Source: Bacillus sp. DTU_2020_1000418_1_SI_GHA_SEK_038 (GTDB taxonomy: Bacteria; Bacillota; Bacilli; Bacillales; Cytobacillaceae). From it: a stretch of 64,000 nucleotides of DNA. Made by a program: the position numbers and the translations under genes. The stretch covers positions 2,294,001 through 2,358,000 of the forward strand of contig NZ_CP135435.1 of assembly GCF_032341175.1 (NCBI RefSeq). The letters run 5' to 3'. The notes beneath the pieces were generated by a model. That model did not search any database. It was not told the origin of the DNA and worked only from the letters and a program-made list of their open reading frames with translations. Each line of letters begins with the position of its first letter. Within the stretch, counting starts at the first letter, position 1. Of this stretch, positions 28,563-37,756 are shown one piece after another.

Positions 28563-29573
28563 ATGGAAACGATCCGTTCGTTTATTAATAATCATTCATT
28601 TAAAAGGCTGCTTATTTTTTCAATCTTAGTGTTTCTTCTTTATATGCTAAGAAGTATGATCAACCTGATCCTAATCACCTTTATTTTCTCCTTTTTATTG
28701 GATCGGCTTGTGAATATTGTATCAAATAAATTCAATTTACACCGCAAGCTAACCGTCCTAATCTCCTATTTATTAATTATTGGGCTTTTATCGATCGGTG
28801 TTATTAAATACTTGCCAATTATTATTGTAGAGATTTCACAGTTAGTCACACAATTGCAGCTGTTTTTAACACAGCCCCATGATCATGTTCTTGTTAATTA
28901 TGTTTTAGGCATGATTGAAACAAAACAAATTTCAAATTATTTGGAACAGGGTTTTACTTTTCTACTTAAATACTTTAGCGGTATGAGTAAAGTCGGGATT
29001 CAAATCATGATGTCCCTTGTGTTAAGTTTATTTTTTCTTTTGGAAAAGCCAAAGCTTATTGAATTTACTTCAAAATTTAAACATAGTAAAATCGCACCGT
29101 TCTATAATGAAATTGAATTTTTCGCAAAAAAGTTTGTTTTAACATTTGGTAAAGTACTTGAGGCTCAATTTATTATTGCGTTAGTCAACTGTGGGCTAAC
29201 AACTCTAGCGTTATGGATCATGGGCTTCCCGCAGCTAATGGGGCTTTCCATCCTTATCTTTTTCCTTGGCCTCATCCCAGTTGCTGGTGTCATTATCTCG
29301 CTAATTCCTTTATGTGCTATTGCCTATACAATTGGCGGCATCATGCAGGTTATCTACATTCTAATTGTGATCACGATCATTCATGCAGTCGAAGCCTATA
29401 TCTTAAATCCAAAACTTATGTCTTCAAAAACAGACTTGCCTGTATTCTATACCTTTATCGTGTTGATTTTTTCCGAGCATTTCTTCGGTGTTTGGGGTCT
29501 AATTGTTGGGATACCAGTATTCGTTTTCTTTTTGGATGTGTTGGATGTGAGGAATAAGAAACAAATAAACTAA
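28563..29573 (+). CDS. AI-2E family (UPF0118) membrane transporter
   Basis: About 336 residues from the ATG at 28563; GGGAGG lies about 13 bases before it, a long spacing, and an alternative ATG at 28521 has no ribosome site. Seven to eight membrane segments in the AI-2E pattern, including LGLIPVAGVIISLIPLCAIAY and HAVEAYILNPKLMSSKTDLPVFYTFIVLIFSEHFFGVWGLIVGIPVFVF (given here only as landmarks, about residues 255-330). Family members include sodium/lithium-proton antiporters and the AI-2 exporter TqsA; the function here is open. Confidence 0.82.
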   Translation: METIRSFINNHSFKRLLIFSILVFLLYMLRSMINLILITFIFSFLLDRLVNIVSNKFNLHRKLTVLISYLLIIGLLSIGVIKYLPIIIVEISQLVTQLQLFLTQPHDHVLVNYVLGMIETKQISNYLEQGFTFLLKYFSGMSKVGIQIMMSLVLSLFFLLEKPKLIEFTSKFKHSKIAPFYNEIEFFAKKFVLTFGKVLEAQFIIALVNCGLTTLALWIMGFPQLMGLSILIFFLGLIPVAGVIISLIPLCAIAYTIGGIMQVIYILIVITIIHAVEAYILNPKLMSSKTDLPVFYTFIVLIFSEHFFGVWGLIVGIPVFVFFLDVLDVRNKKQIN

Positions 29574-29580
29574 CTAATTG

Positions 29581-29621
29581 AAAAAGCAGAGAGGTTAATG
29601 TGAACTCTCTGCTTTTTCTTT
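29581..29621 (+). terminator. Terminator of the AI-2E transporter gene
   Basis: AAAAAGCAGAGAG and CTCTCTGCTTTTT form a 13-bp stem with an 11-base loop and a T-rich tail. Confidence 0.88.
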
Positions 29622-29730
29622 TGGTTCTGACTTATTCAGCCATTTTCCTCTATCGGTTCTTTTAGAATGTGAATGCCAGTATATACGCCTTTCAAACATG
29701 ACCAGTGATTTTGCTGATTTGTTCAGAATT

Positions 29731-30792
29731 TTATTTATTCATTAATTGACCAATGTAATTTAGTTTTTCAGCTTCAATAGAATCAACTGCACCATCTAAT
29801 ATTTTTCTAATATCATTTAGAGTGTCATTTAAATCAACTGCTTCTCCCTGTTTTCCCGTGAAGGCTTCAGCAACATAAAATGGTTGTGTTAAATAAGCTT
29901 CCAGTTTTTCACCGCGTGCAAAGGTTTGAGTTTCGGCAGCTGGGAGCCGCTCTATCCCACCAACATTTACTAATAACCGGAGTTCACGATAGCGACGAAG
30001 AAGTTTTTGGGCTCGCTGCTGGATATTGAGGTGATTTTGGTCAAGATGCGCTCCTTCAAGTACTGAAGAAGTTGAATAGATTGGATTAACGGCAGGGAAT
30101 TTATGTCTTGCTGATAAATCTGCGTCAAATTGCCAAACGGTTTCCAACGGTCCATATGGTAAATCTTCATCAACTGCTTCCCCTTTTAAATCAACGAGAA
30201 ATGTTGTAACTGAATTGATATCAATAGCTTGCAATTTTTCTTGGAGCTCATAAATATCCCCTGTTAAAACATGGCTCCTGTCAGCTGCAAAAGCAATCTC
30301 ATTTGCTTTTCCTTTTTCAGCTATTGCTTCATATGCTTCTTCAATTGAATGGACGATAATATCTGTATTAATTTTTACATCGTTTAATTCTGGATAGTTC
30401 CCTTCTGGCATGAGCAGAACTGTAACATACTGATCTTTCTTCAGTCTGAAAAATACTTCAGATAGTAAGACAAGCTGCCCCATCCCATGACGTGCAACTA
30501 ATCCAATCGTGCCGCCCTTGGCAAGCGGAGCAAATAAATCAAGCGTTTTTATCTTAGTCTCGATCATTTCAATTTTCTCCCCTCTAATGATTAATTCATC
30601 CAAACTACATTCCGCAAGCTCAGCAAGAGCCGCTAAAGTTCGAACTTCACATCTGCCAACTGGAATTTTTCCGGTACACAAATTTGAAACAGTGGCCGGC
30701 CGTAAACCTACAGATTTAGCTGCAGTCGTCAAATTAGGTACCTTTTTTCGTAAAAGTGCCACATTCAATTTTAAATTTTCCAGTTTTCCCAC
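29731..30792 (-). CDS. XRE-type HTH protein fused to a degenerate F1-ATPase beta-like domain
   Basis: About 350 residues. Residues 3-70 form a Cro/C1-type helix-turn-helix (LTTAAKSVGLRPATVSNLCTG). From about 77 onward the sequence follows the ATP synthase beta subunit: IETKIKTLDLFAPLAKGGTIGL (AtpD: [22 protein letters not shown]), KFPAVNPIYSTSSVL (IYPAVDPLASTSRAL), LLRRYRELRLLVNVGGIERL and YLTQPFYVAEAFTGKQG (FLSQNFHVAEQFTGQ). The P-loop GGAGVGKT is replaced by ARHGMGQL, so catalytic Lys is gone, and the region holding the catalytic Arg and Walker B is shortened. It looks like a DNA-binding regulator built on a dead nucleotide-binding fold. Start is uncertain: GTG at 30792 overlaps its ribosome site; CTG or TTG a few codons later are possible. 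Confidence 0.8.
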   Translation of the reverse strand: MGKLENLKLNVALLRKKVPNLTTAAKSVGLRPATVSNLCTGKIPVGRCEVRTLAALAELAECSLDELIIRGEKIEMIETKIKTLDLFAPLAKGGTIGLVARHGMGQLVLLSEVFFRLKKDQYVTVLLMPEGNYPELNDVKINTDIIVHSIEEAYEAIAEKGKANEIAFAADRSHVLTGDIYELQEKLQAIDINSVTTFLVDLKGEAVDEDLPYGPLETVWQFDADLSARHKFPAVNPIYSTSSVLEGAHLDQNHLNIQQRAQKLLRRYRELRLLVNVGGIERLPAAETQTFARGEKLEAYLTQPFYVAEAFTGKQGEAVDLNDTLNDIRKILDGAVDSIEAEKLNYIGQLMNK

Positions 30793-30795
30793 CCC

Positions 30796-30862
30796 TTTAC
30801 TTTATAAGGTAATATATTTTACTTTTAAACGCAATATTATTTTACTTTTCAGAGTAATTAAT
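30796..30862. promoter_or_regulatory. Three operator-like direct repeats upstream of the HTH/F1-beta-like gene
   Basis: Copies of TTTACTTTn(n)Annn(n)AATAt begin at 30796, 30818 and 30841, a spacing of 22-23 bases, or two helical turns. They cover the promoter region right up to the ribosome site. Protein bound at all three would lie on one face of the DNA, so autoregulation by the encoded HTH protein is plausible (inference). Confidence 0.5.
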
Positions 30863-30876
30863 TTTTCTTTAAAATA

Positions 30877-30914
30877 AAAAATGGAGAACAAGAAATGAAT
30901 CCGTCCTCCATTTT
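30877..30914 (-). terminator. Terminator between the small membrane protein gene and the HTH/F1-beta-like gene
   Basis: AAAATGGAG and CTCCATTTT pair around a 19-base loop, and on the minus strand TTTTTTATTTT follows. It separates the two genes into different transcripts. Confidence 0.78.
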
Positions 30915-30922
30915 GCTAAAAA

Positions 30923-31150
30923 TCATAATATTTTTGGTTTGTTTTTGTATTCTTCAAGCTGCATTTGCTCAAGTTCCAGTCGCATCTTTTGTGTCTCAAT
31001 TAAATAATTCTCTTGTTTTAACTTTTCAAGCTCAATTTGGTCTTGTATCATTTTGTGCTGAATCTTAGTTTGTTTTTGAAAATGAGTTGTAACAATTGCG
31101 ATGATTGGAATTGAAAATACCATTACGACTGCGATTGTTCCTGTCAACAT
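30923..31150 (-). CDS. Small membrane protein with coiled coil
   Basis: 75 residues; GAGGTGG is better spaced to the second of two adjacent ATGs (31150). One N-terminal membrane segment (IAVVMVFSIPIIAIVTTHF) is followed by a highly charged helical tail (QIELEKLKQENYLIETQKMRLELEQMQLEEY, residues about 38-68) with heptad spacing of Leu/Ile. It resembles PspB-like or septum-associated small proteins in build only. Family not recognised. Confidence 0.65.
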   Translation of the reverse strand: MLTGTIAVVMVFSIPIIAIVTTHFQKQTKIQHKMIQDQIELEKLKQENYLIETQKMRLELEQMQLEEYKNKPKIL

Positions 31151-31275
31151 CATTCCACCTCGTACTCACAAACGAGAAATGCCGTTTGTATTTATTTTCC
31201 TTAATCATAACATAAATAATGGAAAAGTATTCTAGATTTTTCGACACCATATTTTATCTTATTTGCAAATAACAG

Positions 31276-31302
31276 CAAAAAGAGCTGCCGAAGCAACTCT
31301 TT
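31276..31302 (-). terminator. Terminator of htpG
   Basis: On the minus strand AAAGAGTTGC-TTCG-GCAGCTCTTT is a stem with one wobble closed by a TTCG tetraloop, followed by a T-run. Confidence 0.85.
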
Positions 31303-31305
31303 AGT

Positions 31306-33186
31306 TTAAACCATTACTTTACAAATATCATTTGTAAACTCGACCGGATCTTGGAGTGGAAGCCCCTCGATTAACAGCGCTTGATTATAAAGGAGGTTTG
31401 TATATAACGTCAATTTTTCTTTATCCTTTTCAAACGCATTCTTTAATGATTGGAAAACCTCATGATTTACATTAATTTCTAAAACCTTATCAGCTTTAAC
31501 ATTTTGATTATCTGGCATTGAATTAAGGATTTTTTCCATTTCAATTGTTACTTCCCCATCGGAAGATAAACAAACAGGGTGGGTTCTTAACCTTTTTGAT
31601 ACCCTTACATCCTTTACTTTTCCTGATAAAATTTCTTTCATACTGTCAAACAGCTCTTTATTCCCATTTACTTCCTTGTCCGTATCTTGGTTATTTTCAT
31701 TCTCGTCAATACCTAAATCAGCGCTTGAAACAGACTTAAACTCCTTCTCTTTATAGGTCATTAACATTTTAATGGCAAACTCATCAATATCATCAGTGAA
31801 GTATAGGATTTCATAGCCCTTTTCTGCCACTAACTCTGCTTGTGGCAGCTTGGCAATTCTCTCGTTCGATTCTCCAGAAGCGTAATAGATGTATTTTTGA
31901 TCTTCAGGCATTCGAGATACATATTCATCTAAAGTAACTAGCTTCTTTTCTTTTGAAGAATAGAACATTAATAAATCTTGTAAAACCTCTTTATGCATAC
32001 CAAAATCATTATATACGCCAAACTTTAACTGTCTGCCAAAAGATTGATAAAACGATTCGTATTTCTCTCTATCATTTTTCAGCAAACTTTGCAGTTCACT
32101 TTTAATTTTTTTGTTAATATTTTTGGCAATGAGCTTTAATTGGCGATCGTGCTGTAAGATCTCTCTAGAAATATTAAGAGATAAATCCTCAGAATCAACC
32201 ATTCCTTTTACAAAGCTAAAATAGTCTGGAAGCAAATCAGCGCATTTATTCATGATTAAAACACCATTTGAATACAACTCTAATCCCTTTTCAAACTCTT
32301 TTGAATAATAATCAAATGGAATTTTCTCAGGAATATATAAAATGGCATTGTACCGGATCGTTCCATCTGCACTAATATGAATATGCTTTAAAGGCTTATC
32401 AAAGCCGTAATGCTTTTCATTATAAAATGCTGTATAATCTTCTTCCGTGAGTTCATTCTTGTTCTTTCTCCAAATCGGAACCATACTATTAATAATTTGT
32501 TCCTCTGTATAGTCCTCTAATTCATTTTCGCTGCCTTCTTTAGGCCTTTTACCGCTAATATCCATTTTAATCGGATAGCGGATAAAGTCTGAGTATTTTT
32601 TTATGATCGCTTTTAATCGATATTCGTCCAGATACTCATCATACGTATCTTCTTCATGATTTTCTTTTATTTTTAAAATAATTTCAGTGCCTACTAGCTC
32701 TTTATCGCATGGTGTGATTGTGTATCCATCCGCACCCTCGGATTCCCACTTGTAGGCTTGATCACTGCCTAAAGCTTTACTAATAACAGTTACAACATCT
32801 GCAACCATAAACGCTGCATAAAATCCAACTCCGAATTGACCAATAATATCATGTCCATCTTTTAGTTCATTTTCTTTTTTAAATGCTAAAGAACCGCTTT
32901 TGGCAATGATCCCGAGATTGGTTACTAATTCTTCCTTCGTCATTCCGATTCCAGTATCGATTATCGATAAAGTACGATTCTCTTTATTAGGAACAACCTT
33001 TATGTAGTAGTCTTCTTTGTTAAAACTTAAATTTTCATCTGTTAATGCTTTGTAATAAATTTTGTCAATCGCATCACTAGCATTCGAAATCAACTCTCGC
33101 AGGAAAACCTCTTTTTGAGAATAGATCGAGTTGATCATCATTTCTAAGAGCCTTTTAGATTCAGCTTGAAATTGTATTTTTTCCAT
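31306..33186 (-). CDS. htpG: Molecular chaperone HtpG (Hsp90)
   Basis: 626 residues, standard for bacterial Hsp90. The N-terminal ATPase domain shows [26 protein letters not shown] and [16 protein letters not shown]; the middle domain has [18 protein letters not shown] with the catalytic Arg; the C-terminal dimerisation domain is present. HtpG refolds or holds client proteins under stress. It is monocistronic and has a perfect CIRCE operator downstream of a TTGACA promoter. In B. subtilis htpG is heat-induced independently of HrcA, so this arrangement differs. Confidence 0.97.
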   Translation of the reverse strand: MEKIQFQAESKRLLEMMINSIYSQKEVFLRELISNASDAIDKIYYKALTDENLSFNKEDYYIKVVPNKENRTLSIIDTGIGMTKEELVTNLGIIAKSGSLAFKKENELKDGHDIIGQFGVGFYAAFMVADVVTVISKALGSDQAYKWESEGADGYTITPCDKELVGTEIILKIKENHEEDTYDEYLDEYRLKAIIKKYSDFIRYPIKMDISGKRPKEGSENELEDYTEEQIINSMVPIWRKNKNELTEEDYTAFYNEKHYGFDKPLKHIHISADGTIRYNAILYIPEKIPFDYYSKEFEKGLELYSNGVLIMNKCADLLPDYFSFVKGMVDSEDLSLNISREILQHDRQLKLIAKNINKKIKSELQSLLKNDREKYESFYQSFGRQLKFGVYNDFGMHKEVLQDLLMFYSSKEKKLVTLDEYVSRMPEDQKYIYYASGESNERIAKLPQAELVAEKGYEILYFTDDIDEFAIKMLMTYKEKEFKSVSSADLGIDENENNQDTDKEVNGNKELFDSMKEILSGKVKDVRVSKRLRTHPVCLSSDGEVTIEMEKILNSMPDNQNVKADKVLEINVNHEVFQSLKNAFEKDKEKLTLYTNLLYNQALLIEGLPLQDPVEFTNDICKVMV

Positions 33187-33235
33187 TGTGTCCTCTCCTT
33201 CCTAGACTTTACATCCATTAGAATGAATAGCCATG

Positions 33236-33262
33236 TTAGCACTCTTCCCGTTAGAGTGCTAA
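33236..33262. promoter_or_regulatory. CIRCE element (HrcA operator) of htpG
   Basis: TTAGCACTC-N9-GAGTGCTAA is a perfect match to the CIRCE consensus. It lies between the promoter and the htpG start, the usual position for HrcA repression. Confidence 0.95.
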
Positions 33263-33274
33263 ACCACTAACAAT

Positions 33275-33303
33275 TAAATACCATATCCTTTTTTTCTTGT
33301 CAA
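33275..33303 (-). promoter_or_regulatory. Probable sigma-A promoter of htpG
   Basis: On the minus strand TTGACA (33303-33298) is followed after 17 bases by TATTTA, a weak -10 box. The start would fall just before the CIRCE element. Confidence 0.6.
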
Positions 33304-33393
33304 TTGAAGTATCATCAATTAATGATAAAATGAATAACAGAATGGTATTTAGAAGATTTTGCTATATTTTATACAAAGGAGAGTTTGCTAAAG

Positions 33394-33843
33394 ATGAAAC
33401 AATGGACACATGAGGTGGAAATAGATGCCCCTATCGAAAAAATATGGAATCTCCTTAATGGCTCATTAGAGAATATGCAGAAAATAATGCCAAATGTAGT
33501 TGAAAACACACCAATAAAGATTACAGATGAAGGGGTCGGAAGTGTATACCGTCAAAAGTATAAAGAAGGTAATCGAGTCGAAGAGTATGAAGTTGAAACA
33601 ATAGAATATCTGGATTCATCCACGTATAAAAAGTTAAAAGTTGGGTTTACATTGGCAAACATGTTCGACATAACAGCTTTTTATGAATTAATTCATATTA
33701 ATGATGAAAAGACTTTATTTAAATACACAGTTACCAATCGACCATTAAAATGGTTTGTTAAATTTCTCTTGCTATTATCAAACAAGAAGGTTGTTGTAGA
33801 ATTTTCGGACAGGGTCAAGCAAATCGCTGAATCTGAAGCTTAA
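33394..33843 (+). CDS. SRPBCC (START/Bet v1-like) family protein
   Basis: 149 residues from the ATG at 33394, or 152 from a TTG at 33385; both share AAAGGAGAG. The opening WTHEVEIDAPIEKIWNLLNGSLENMQKIMPNV is the SRPBCC polyketide-cyclase/START-type pattern that builds a hydrophobic pocket for small lipophilic ligands. No catalytic residue is diagnostic. It is followed by the sirtuin gene after 24 bases in the same direction, so the two may be one transcript. Confidence 0.72.
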   Translation: MKQWTHEVEIDAPIEKIWNLLNGSLENMQKIMPNVVENTPIKITDEGVGSVYRQKYKEGNRVEEYEVETIEYLDSSTYKKLKVGFTLANMFDITAFYELIHINDEKTLFKYTVTNRPLKWFVKFLLLLSNKKVVVEFSDRVKQIAESEA

Positions 33844-33867
33844 TAGTTAAAGGAGGCAGTGTAAAAA

Positions 33868-34572
33868 TTGATTAATAGATGGTTAAAGGAATCGAAATAT
33901 ACAGTAGTGTTTACTGGTGCAGGGATGTCAACCGAAAGCGGATTGCCAGACTTCCGCTCTTCGAAACAAGGTTTATGGAATAAAAAGGATCCAAGTAAGA
34001 TTGCCAGCGTAAAATCACTTAATGAAAATGTGGACGAATTCATTGAATTTTATCGTGAGCGAGTCTTAGGGGTAAAGGAGTATCAGCCGCATAAAGGACA
34101 CTATATTTTAGCAGCTTGGGAAAAACGCGGGGTTATTCAATCAATAATTACTCAGAATGTCGATGGTTTTCACCAACTCGCAGGAAACAAGAGAGTTGCA
34201 GAGCTCCACGGGACATTACAACAATTACATTGCCAGTCTTGCGGGAAAAAATACAGCAGCGAAGAATATATCAATCAAGAGTATAATTGTCAGTGCGGGG
34301 GATTATTGCGCCCATCCATTGTGTTATTCGGCGAATCATTACCTGAAGCAGCTTTTCAATTTGCATTGAATGAGGCGGAGCAGGCTGAATTGTTCATTGT
34401 TTTAGGCTCTTCCCTTACTGTTACGCCAGCCAACCAATTTCCATTGATTGCAAAAAAGAACGGAGCTAAGTTAGTGATCGTGAATATGGAGCCAACAGAT
34501 TTTGATACCTATGCTGATGAAGTCATCAACGGTAAGGAGATAGGTAATTGGCTGATTCAACTAAATAACTAA
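33868..34572 (+). CDS. NAD-dependent protein deacylase (sirtuin)
   Basis: 234 residues from a TTG preceded by AAAGGAGGC. Sirtuin signatures: FTGAGMSTESGLPDFRS, TQNVDGFHQLAG, catalytic His in ELHGTL, and a zinc site from CQSC (CxxC) and CQC. GSSLTVTPANQFP binds NAD ribose. Sirtuins remove acyl groups from lysines using NAD; the B. subtilis homologue SrtN acts on acetyl-CoA synthetase. Full length and intact. Confidence 0.93.
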   Translation: MINRWLKESKYTVVFTGAGMSTESGLPDFRSSKQGLWNKKDPSKIASVKSLNENVDEFIEFYRERVLGVKEYQPHKGHYILAAWEKRGVIQSIITQNVDGFHQLAGNKRVAELHGTLQQLHCQSCGKKYSSEEYINQEYNCQCGGLLRPSIVLFGESLPEAAFQFALNEAEQAELFIVLGSSLTVTPANQFPLIAKKNGAKLVIVNMEPTDFDTYADEVINGKEIGNWLIQLNN

Positions 34573-34622
34573 ATTTCGATATAGCCATATATAAACAAAT
34601 ACCTTATATATATAAAATATAA

Positions 34623-34662
34623 TAAGGGCTATCCATAATGAATATGGAACAGCCCCTTAACA
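34623..34662. terminator. Hairpin between sirtuin and corA genes
   Basis: AATAAGGGCTATCC and GGAACAGCCCCTT pair imperfectly between two convergent genes; stem quality is moderate. Confidence 0.5.
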
Positions 34663-34674
34663 TATTTTACCTAT

Positions 34675-35616
34675 CTACTTAAACCAGCCCATTCGCCATA
34701 GAACGAATAACAAGGTAGACCCGACTAAAAGCATAACGCCAAGTACCCCAAAATAGCCCCATTTCCATGTAAGTTCCGGCATGTATTCGAAGTTCATCCC
34801 ATATATGCTGGCAATGAAGGTTAAAGGAATAAAAATGGAAGACATTACAGTCAGGGTTTTCATGATATTATTCATTCGATCCGAATTTATTGAGAGATAG
34901 CTGTCTCGAATATCTTTTGTCATTTCACGATTGGACTCAATCATTTCCGAAAGCTTAAGTAAATGATCATATATATCCATGAAATACATTCTTTCATCCT
35001 TTGGGATAATAACCCTCTCAGAATTTAAAATCCGATATAATAATTCACGCATTGGGAAAATCGTTCTCCGCAGTTTCAACAATTGGCTTCGTAATTCGAA
35101 TACATTATTCATTAAATCTTTCTTGGCATCTTTTAGTTCAATCTCATTTAACTTATCCTCAATTTTATAAACAGCAGGAAAGTACTCATCCACTATTTTA
35201 TCCATCAATTGATAAAACAAATGTAAAGCTCCTTTTTTATAATGGAAATCATCAGCTAATAACTTTTGTCTTACGATGGTAATTTCCGATGAAGGAGTTA
35301 AATGAAAGGTGACGATGAAATTTTTCCCTACAAACACATCCACTTCTTCTGGTAAAAGTGTATGCTGATTTAATGTATGGATGACATAAAAGTCATAGCC
35401 TTCATAGTAATCAAGCTTCGGCCGCTGCAGTAAATGCAGACAATCGTCAATTGCTAATGGATGGAAGTTAAAATGGGTTTTAAGAAGATTCGTTTCTTCT
35501 TCAGTTGGAGATTCAAAGTCTATCCAAAACCATTTTATATCGTCTTGAAATAATTGTTCAATTGGCAGATTCTCTGCAAGCTGATAGTCACTTGTTATCG
35601 AAAAAGAACGGATCAT
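34675..35616 (-). CDS. corA: CorA-family magnesium/divalent cation channel
   Basis: 313 residues. A long soluble N-terminal domain ends in two membrane segments; the loop between them carries the family motif YGMNFEYMPEL. It forms a pentameric channel for Mg2+ (or Co2+). LKLRRTIFPMRELLYRIL is a typical stalk-helix segment. Single gene ending close to a hairpin. Confidence 0.93.
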   Translation of the reverse strand: MIRSFSITSDYQLAENLPIEQLFQDDIKWFWIDFESPTEEETNLLKTHFNFHPLAIDDCLHLLQRPKLDYYEGYDFYVIHTLNQHTLLPEEVDVFVGKNFIVTFHLTPSSEITIVRQKLLADDFHYKKGALHLFYQLMDKIVDEYFPAVYKIEDKLNEIELKDAKKDLMNNVFELRSQLLKLRRTIFPMRELLYRILNSERVIIPKDERMYFMDIYDHLLKLSEMIESNREMTKDIRDSYLSINSDRMNNIMKTLTVMSSIFIPLTFIASIYGMNFEYMPELTWKWGYFGVLGVMLLVGSTLLFVLWRMGWFK

Positions 35617-35678
35617 TTGGATAAAATCCTCCTATAACGAATAGTTTGCATTAGATGTGAAGGAAACTAATTCAAAAA

Positions 35679-35716
35679 GAAAAAAAGAATAGGAAAAATT
35701 CCTAATTCTTTTTTTC
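35679..35716 (-). terminator. Terminator of nrnB
   Basis: GAAAAAAAGAATAGGAA and TTCCTAATTCTTTTTTTC form a long A/T-rich stem directly after the stop codon, ending in T-runs. Confidence 0.8.
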
Positions 35717-36901
35717 TTATATGTCTTTCCTTTTCACTTCTTTCATCAAATATTCAACAAATACATCATCTCTTACAAGCCAAGCTGCATAATTTCTTTT
35801 TAAGTAACTTTCGGCTTCTTCAAAACTTGAATAGTTATGATTCATTTTTGTATTATTTTGTTCAATGCTCCATGTTCCATCATCGTTTGAATATAAAAGA
35901 AATAAATCATCCGTTCGATTTGTATATAGAGTTCCAAAAGGCGACTGTTTCAAATTATAGCGATTTTGCTTTGAATCCTCTCTTAATGGTTCTAAATGAA
36001 ATGTTTCTGCAGCAAACTGTCGATAGGCTTTTTCAGTTAATGAACAGCCTGATGCTTTCGCATGGCCGCCACCGCCATATTGTCCCGCCACTTCAGAAAC
36101 ATCTATATGATCATGGATGGTTCGGAATCCAAGCCGTTTTCCGCCAATATTTATTATGGCGATATAATCAAGATGGGGATATTCTTTTCCTAATTCATTC
36201 CCAAGCTCGGAATGGTAAGATTCTGCATAAACAATTCCAGCAAAATATTTACCAATTTTCGTTTGGACCAACTCTCGCCTTTTCCGGCGTATGTAGCGTT
36301 CAATTTTATCTTCTTCCATATCCAGAATCTTTTGTTCAAACTCATCAAAGCGAAAATGATCACTCGTTTTGAGCCGGCTAATCATTTTTTCTTCAAATTC
36401 CTCAATTGAAACTAGAAAAAAGAGTGCATTCAGCCGCTGAGCCTGCTGGTTGTTATTCTTTTCCCATTCCCACGTGTCATATTGCCTGACAAGCTCAACA
36501 AATTCTGTGATTGCTTCTGATGGATTTAGCAGCTGATTGGAAACAAGATATTCATAAAGTAAGGACGTAGCAGAAGTTAATTTACCTTCATCGTCTTCAA
36601 CAATAACATGCCCCCAATTATAATCGTTGTAATGCAGAGACGTTTTATGATGATCCAGGAGCTGTAACTTCCCGCCCGAGTGGTAAAACTCTTCAAGTCT
36701 GGCTTCATTTTCTTTACTAACGGATAAATCTGTAATAAATAGAAATGTTTCCTTGCTATCGTTTTCTAAAAACCATTCCACTTCACGGTCGAGACCCGAC
36801 ACGGAATTGTAGCGTACCTTTACTTGCTTATCAAATGCAAGCTTGGCCAATATTCCACAGCCTACACCGTCCAAGTCATTATGTGATAATAGTTTGTACA
36901 T
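35717..36901 (-). CDS. nrnB: Oligoribonuclease NrnB (DHH family)
   Basis: 394 residues from the ATG at 36901, six bases after AGGGGTG. DHH phosphoesterase motifs: SHNDLDGVGCG, FITDLSVS, LLDHHKT and the DHHA1 glycine motif GGGGHAKASG. The opening and overall length match B. subtilis NrnB (YngD), which degrades short RNA (nano-RNA) to nucleotides and can act in cyclic-dinucleotide turnover via pGpG-type substrates. Single gene between terminators. Confidence 0.9.
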   Translation of the reverse strand: MYKLLSHNDLDGVGCGILAKLAFDKQVKVRYNSVSGLDREVEWFLENDSKETFLFITDLSVSKENEARLEEFYHSGGKLQLLDHHKTSLHYNDYNWGHVIVEDDEGKLTSATSLLYEYLVSNQLLNPSEAITEFVELVRQYDTWEWEKNNNQQAQRLNALFFLVSIEEFEEKMISRLKTSDHFRFDEFEQKILDMEEDKIERYIRRKRRELVQTKIGKYFAGIVYAESYHSELGNELGKEYPHLDYIAIINIGGKRLGFRTIHDHIDVSEVAGQYGGGGHAKASGCSLTEKAYRQFAAETFHLEPLREDSKQNRYNLKQSPFGTLYTNRTDDLFLLYSNDDGTWSIEQNNTKMNHNYSSFEEAESYLKRNYAAWLVRDDVFVEYLMKEVKRKDI

Positions 36902-36943
36902 GAACTTCACCCCTGAACGTAGTATGGTTCGAATTTTGAAAAA

Positions 36944-37576
36944 TTATAAATAATTGTTAATTTCTTTAGTGATGAAATCTATTATATCCTCATAATATGA
37001 TTGTTCATGCGGAACAAAATCTTTTCTCCTTACTTGCTTCCGAACGGTTATTTTTTTTCCAAACTGATTAATTTCGAATCCTTCTACCATAATTTCATCA
37101 CAATCTCGTAGCATTAGTCTTGAAAAGTCTTGAAATTCAGCTTTAACAATTCCCGCTACTTCTTCTTTTTGCAAAATGTACTCATTAATAGAAAATTGAC
37201 TCTTATATAAAAAAACATGTGAAATTTCATTATCAATAAATTCATTCCTAGTATGGCTGTACTCAATAATACCTAAAGGAACCAACTCATTAAATGTGAC
37301 ATCGATCCCTAATTCCTCTTTTATTTCCCGAACACCATCTTGAATGGTTTCCTGTGCTAAAATATGCCCAGCTGCTGTAATATCTAATAAATCGGGATAA
37401 TCTTTCTTTAAAGCACTTCTTTTTTGCAGATAAATATAATGTACCCCATCTTCTTCACTTATGAACCAACAATGAAATGTTTCATGCCAATATCCTGCTC
37501 TATGTACTTCCTCCCTTGAGGCAACTCCTCTAGGATTTCTTTGTCGATCAAATATGTTTAGAAATTCTTGTTCCAT
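36944..37576 (-). CDS. NUDIX hydrolase
   Basis: 210 residues; AAAGGAG is spaced correctly to the ATG at 37576 rather than the GTG just before it. The NUDIX box GHILAQETIQDGVREIKEELGI fits Gx5Ex7REUxEExGU. The opening FLNIFDRQRNPRG and WHETFHCWFI resemble the isopentenyl-diphosphate-isomerase-like NUDIX subgroup. Substrate unknown. It lies 42 bases upstream of nrnB in the same direction and may be co-transcribed. Confidence 0.85.
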   Translation of the reverse strand: MEQEFLNIFDRQRNPRGVASREEVHRAGYWHETFHCWFISEEDGVHYIYLQKRSALKKDYPDLLDITAAGHILAQETIQDGVREIKEELGIDVTFNELVPLGIIEYSHTRNEFIDNEISHVFLYKSQFSINEYILQKEEVAGIVKAEFQDFSRLMLRDCDEIMVEGFEINQFGKKITVRKQVRRKDFVPHEQSYYEDIIDFITKEINNYL

Positions 37577-37756
37577 CACTTTCTCCTTTGCTTAGGTTTT
37601 TTACCTGAATTTTCCTACTAAAATGATTATATCTATTAATTTAGAAACATCACATTAATTTCCCTTAGAAATAAATAAATTAAACACTAATTTTCCCTAA
37701 CTATGATAATATTGGAAAAAATACATTTTGAAAAATAATAAGAAAGGTGGATTAAC

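Noticed and set aside
29213..29557. A 114-residue Cys/Trp/His-rich frame
   Set aside because: It is a shifted-frame shadow inside the AI-2E transporter gene.
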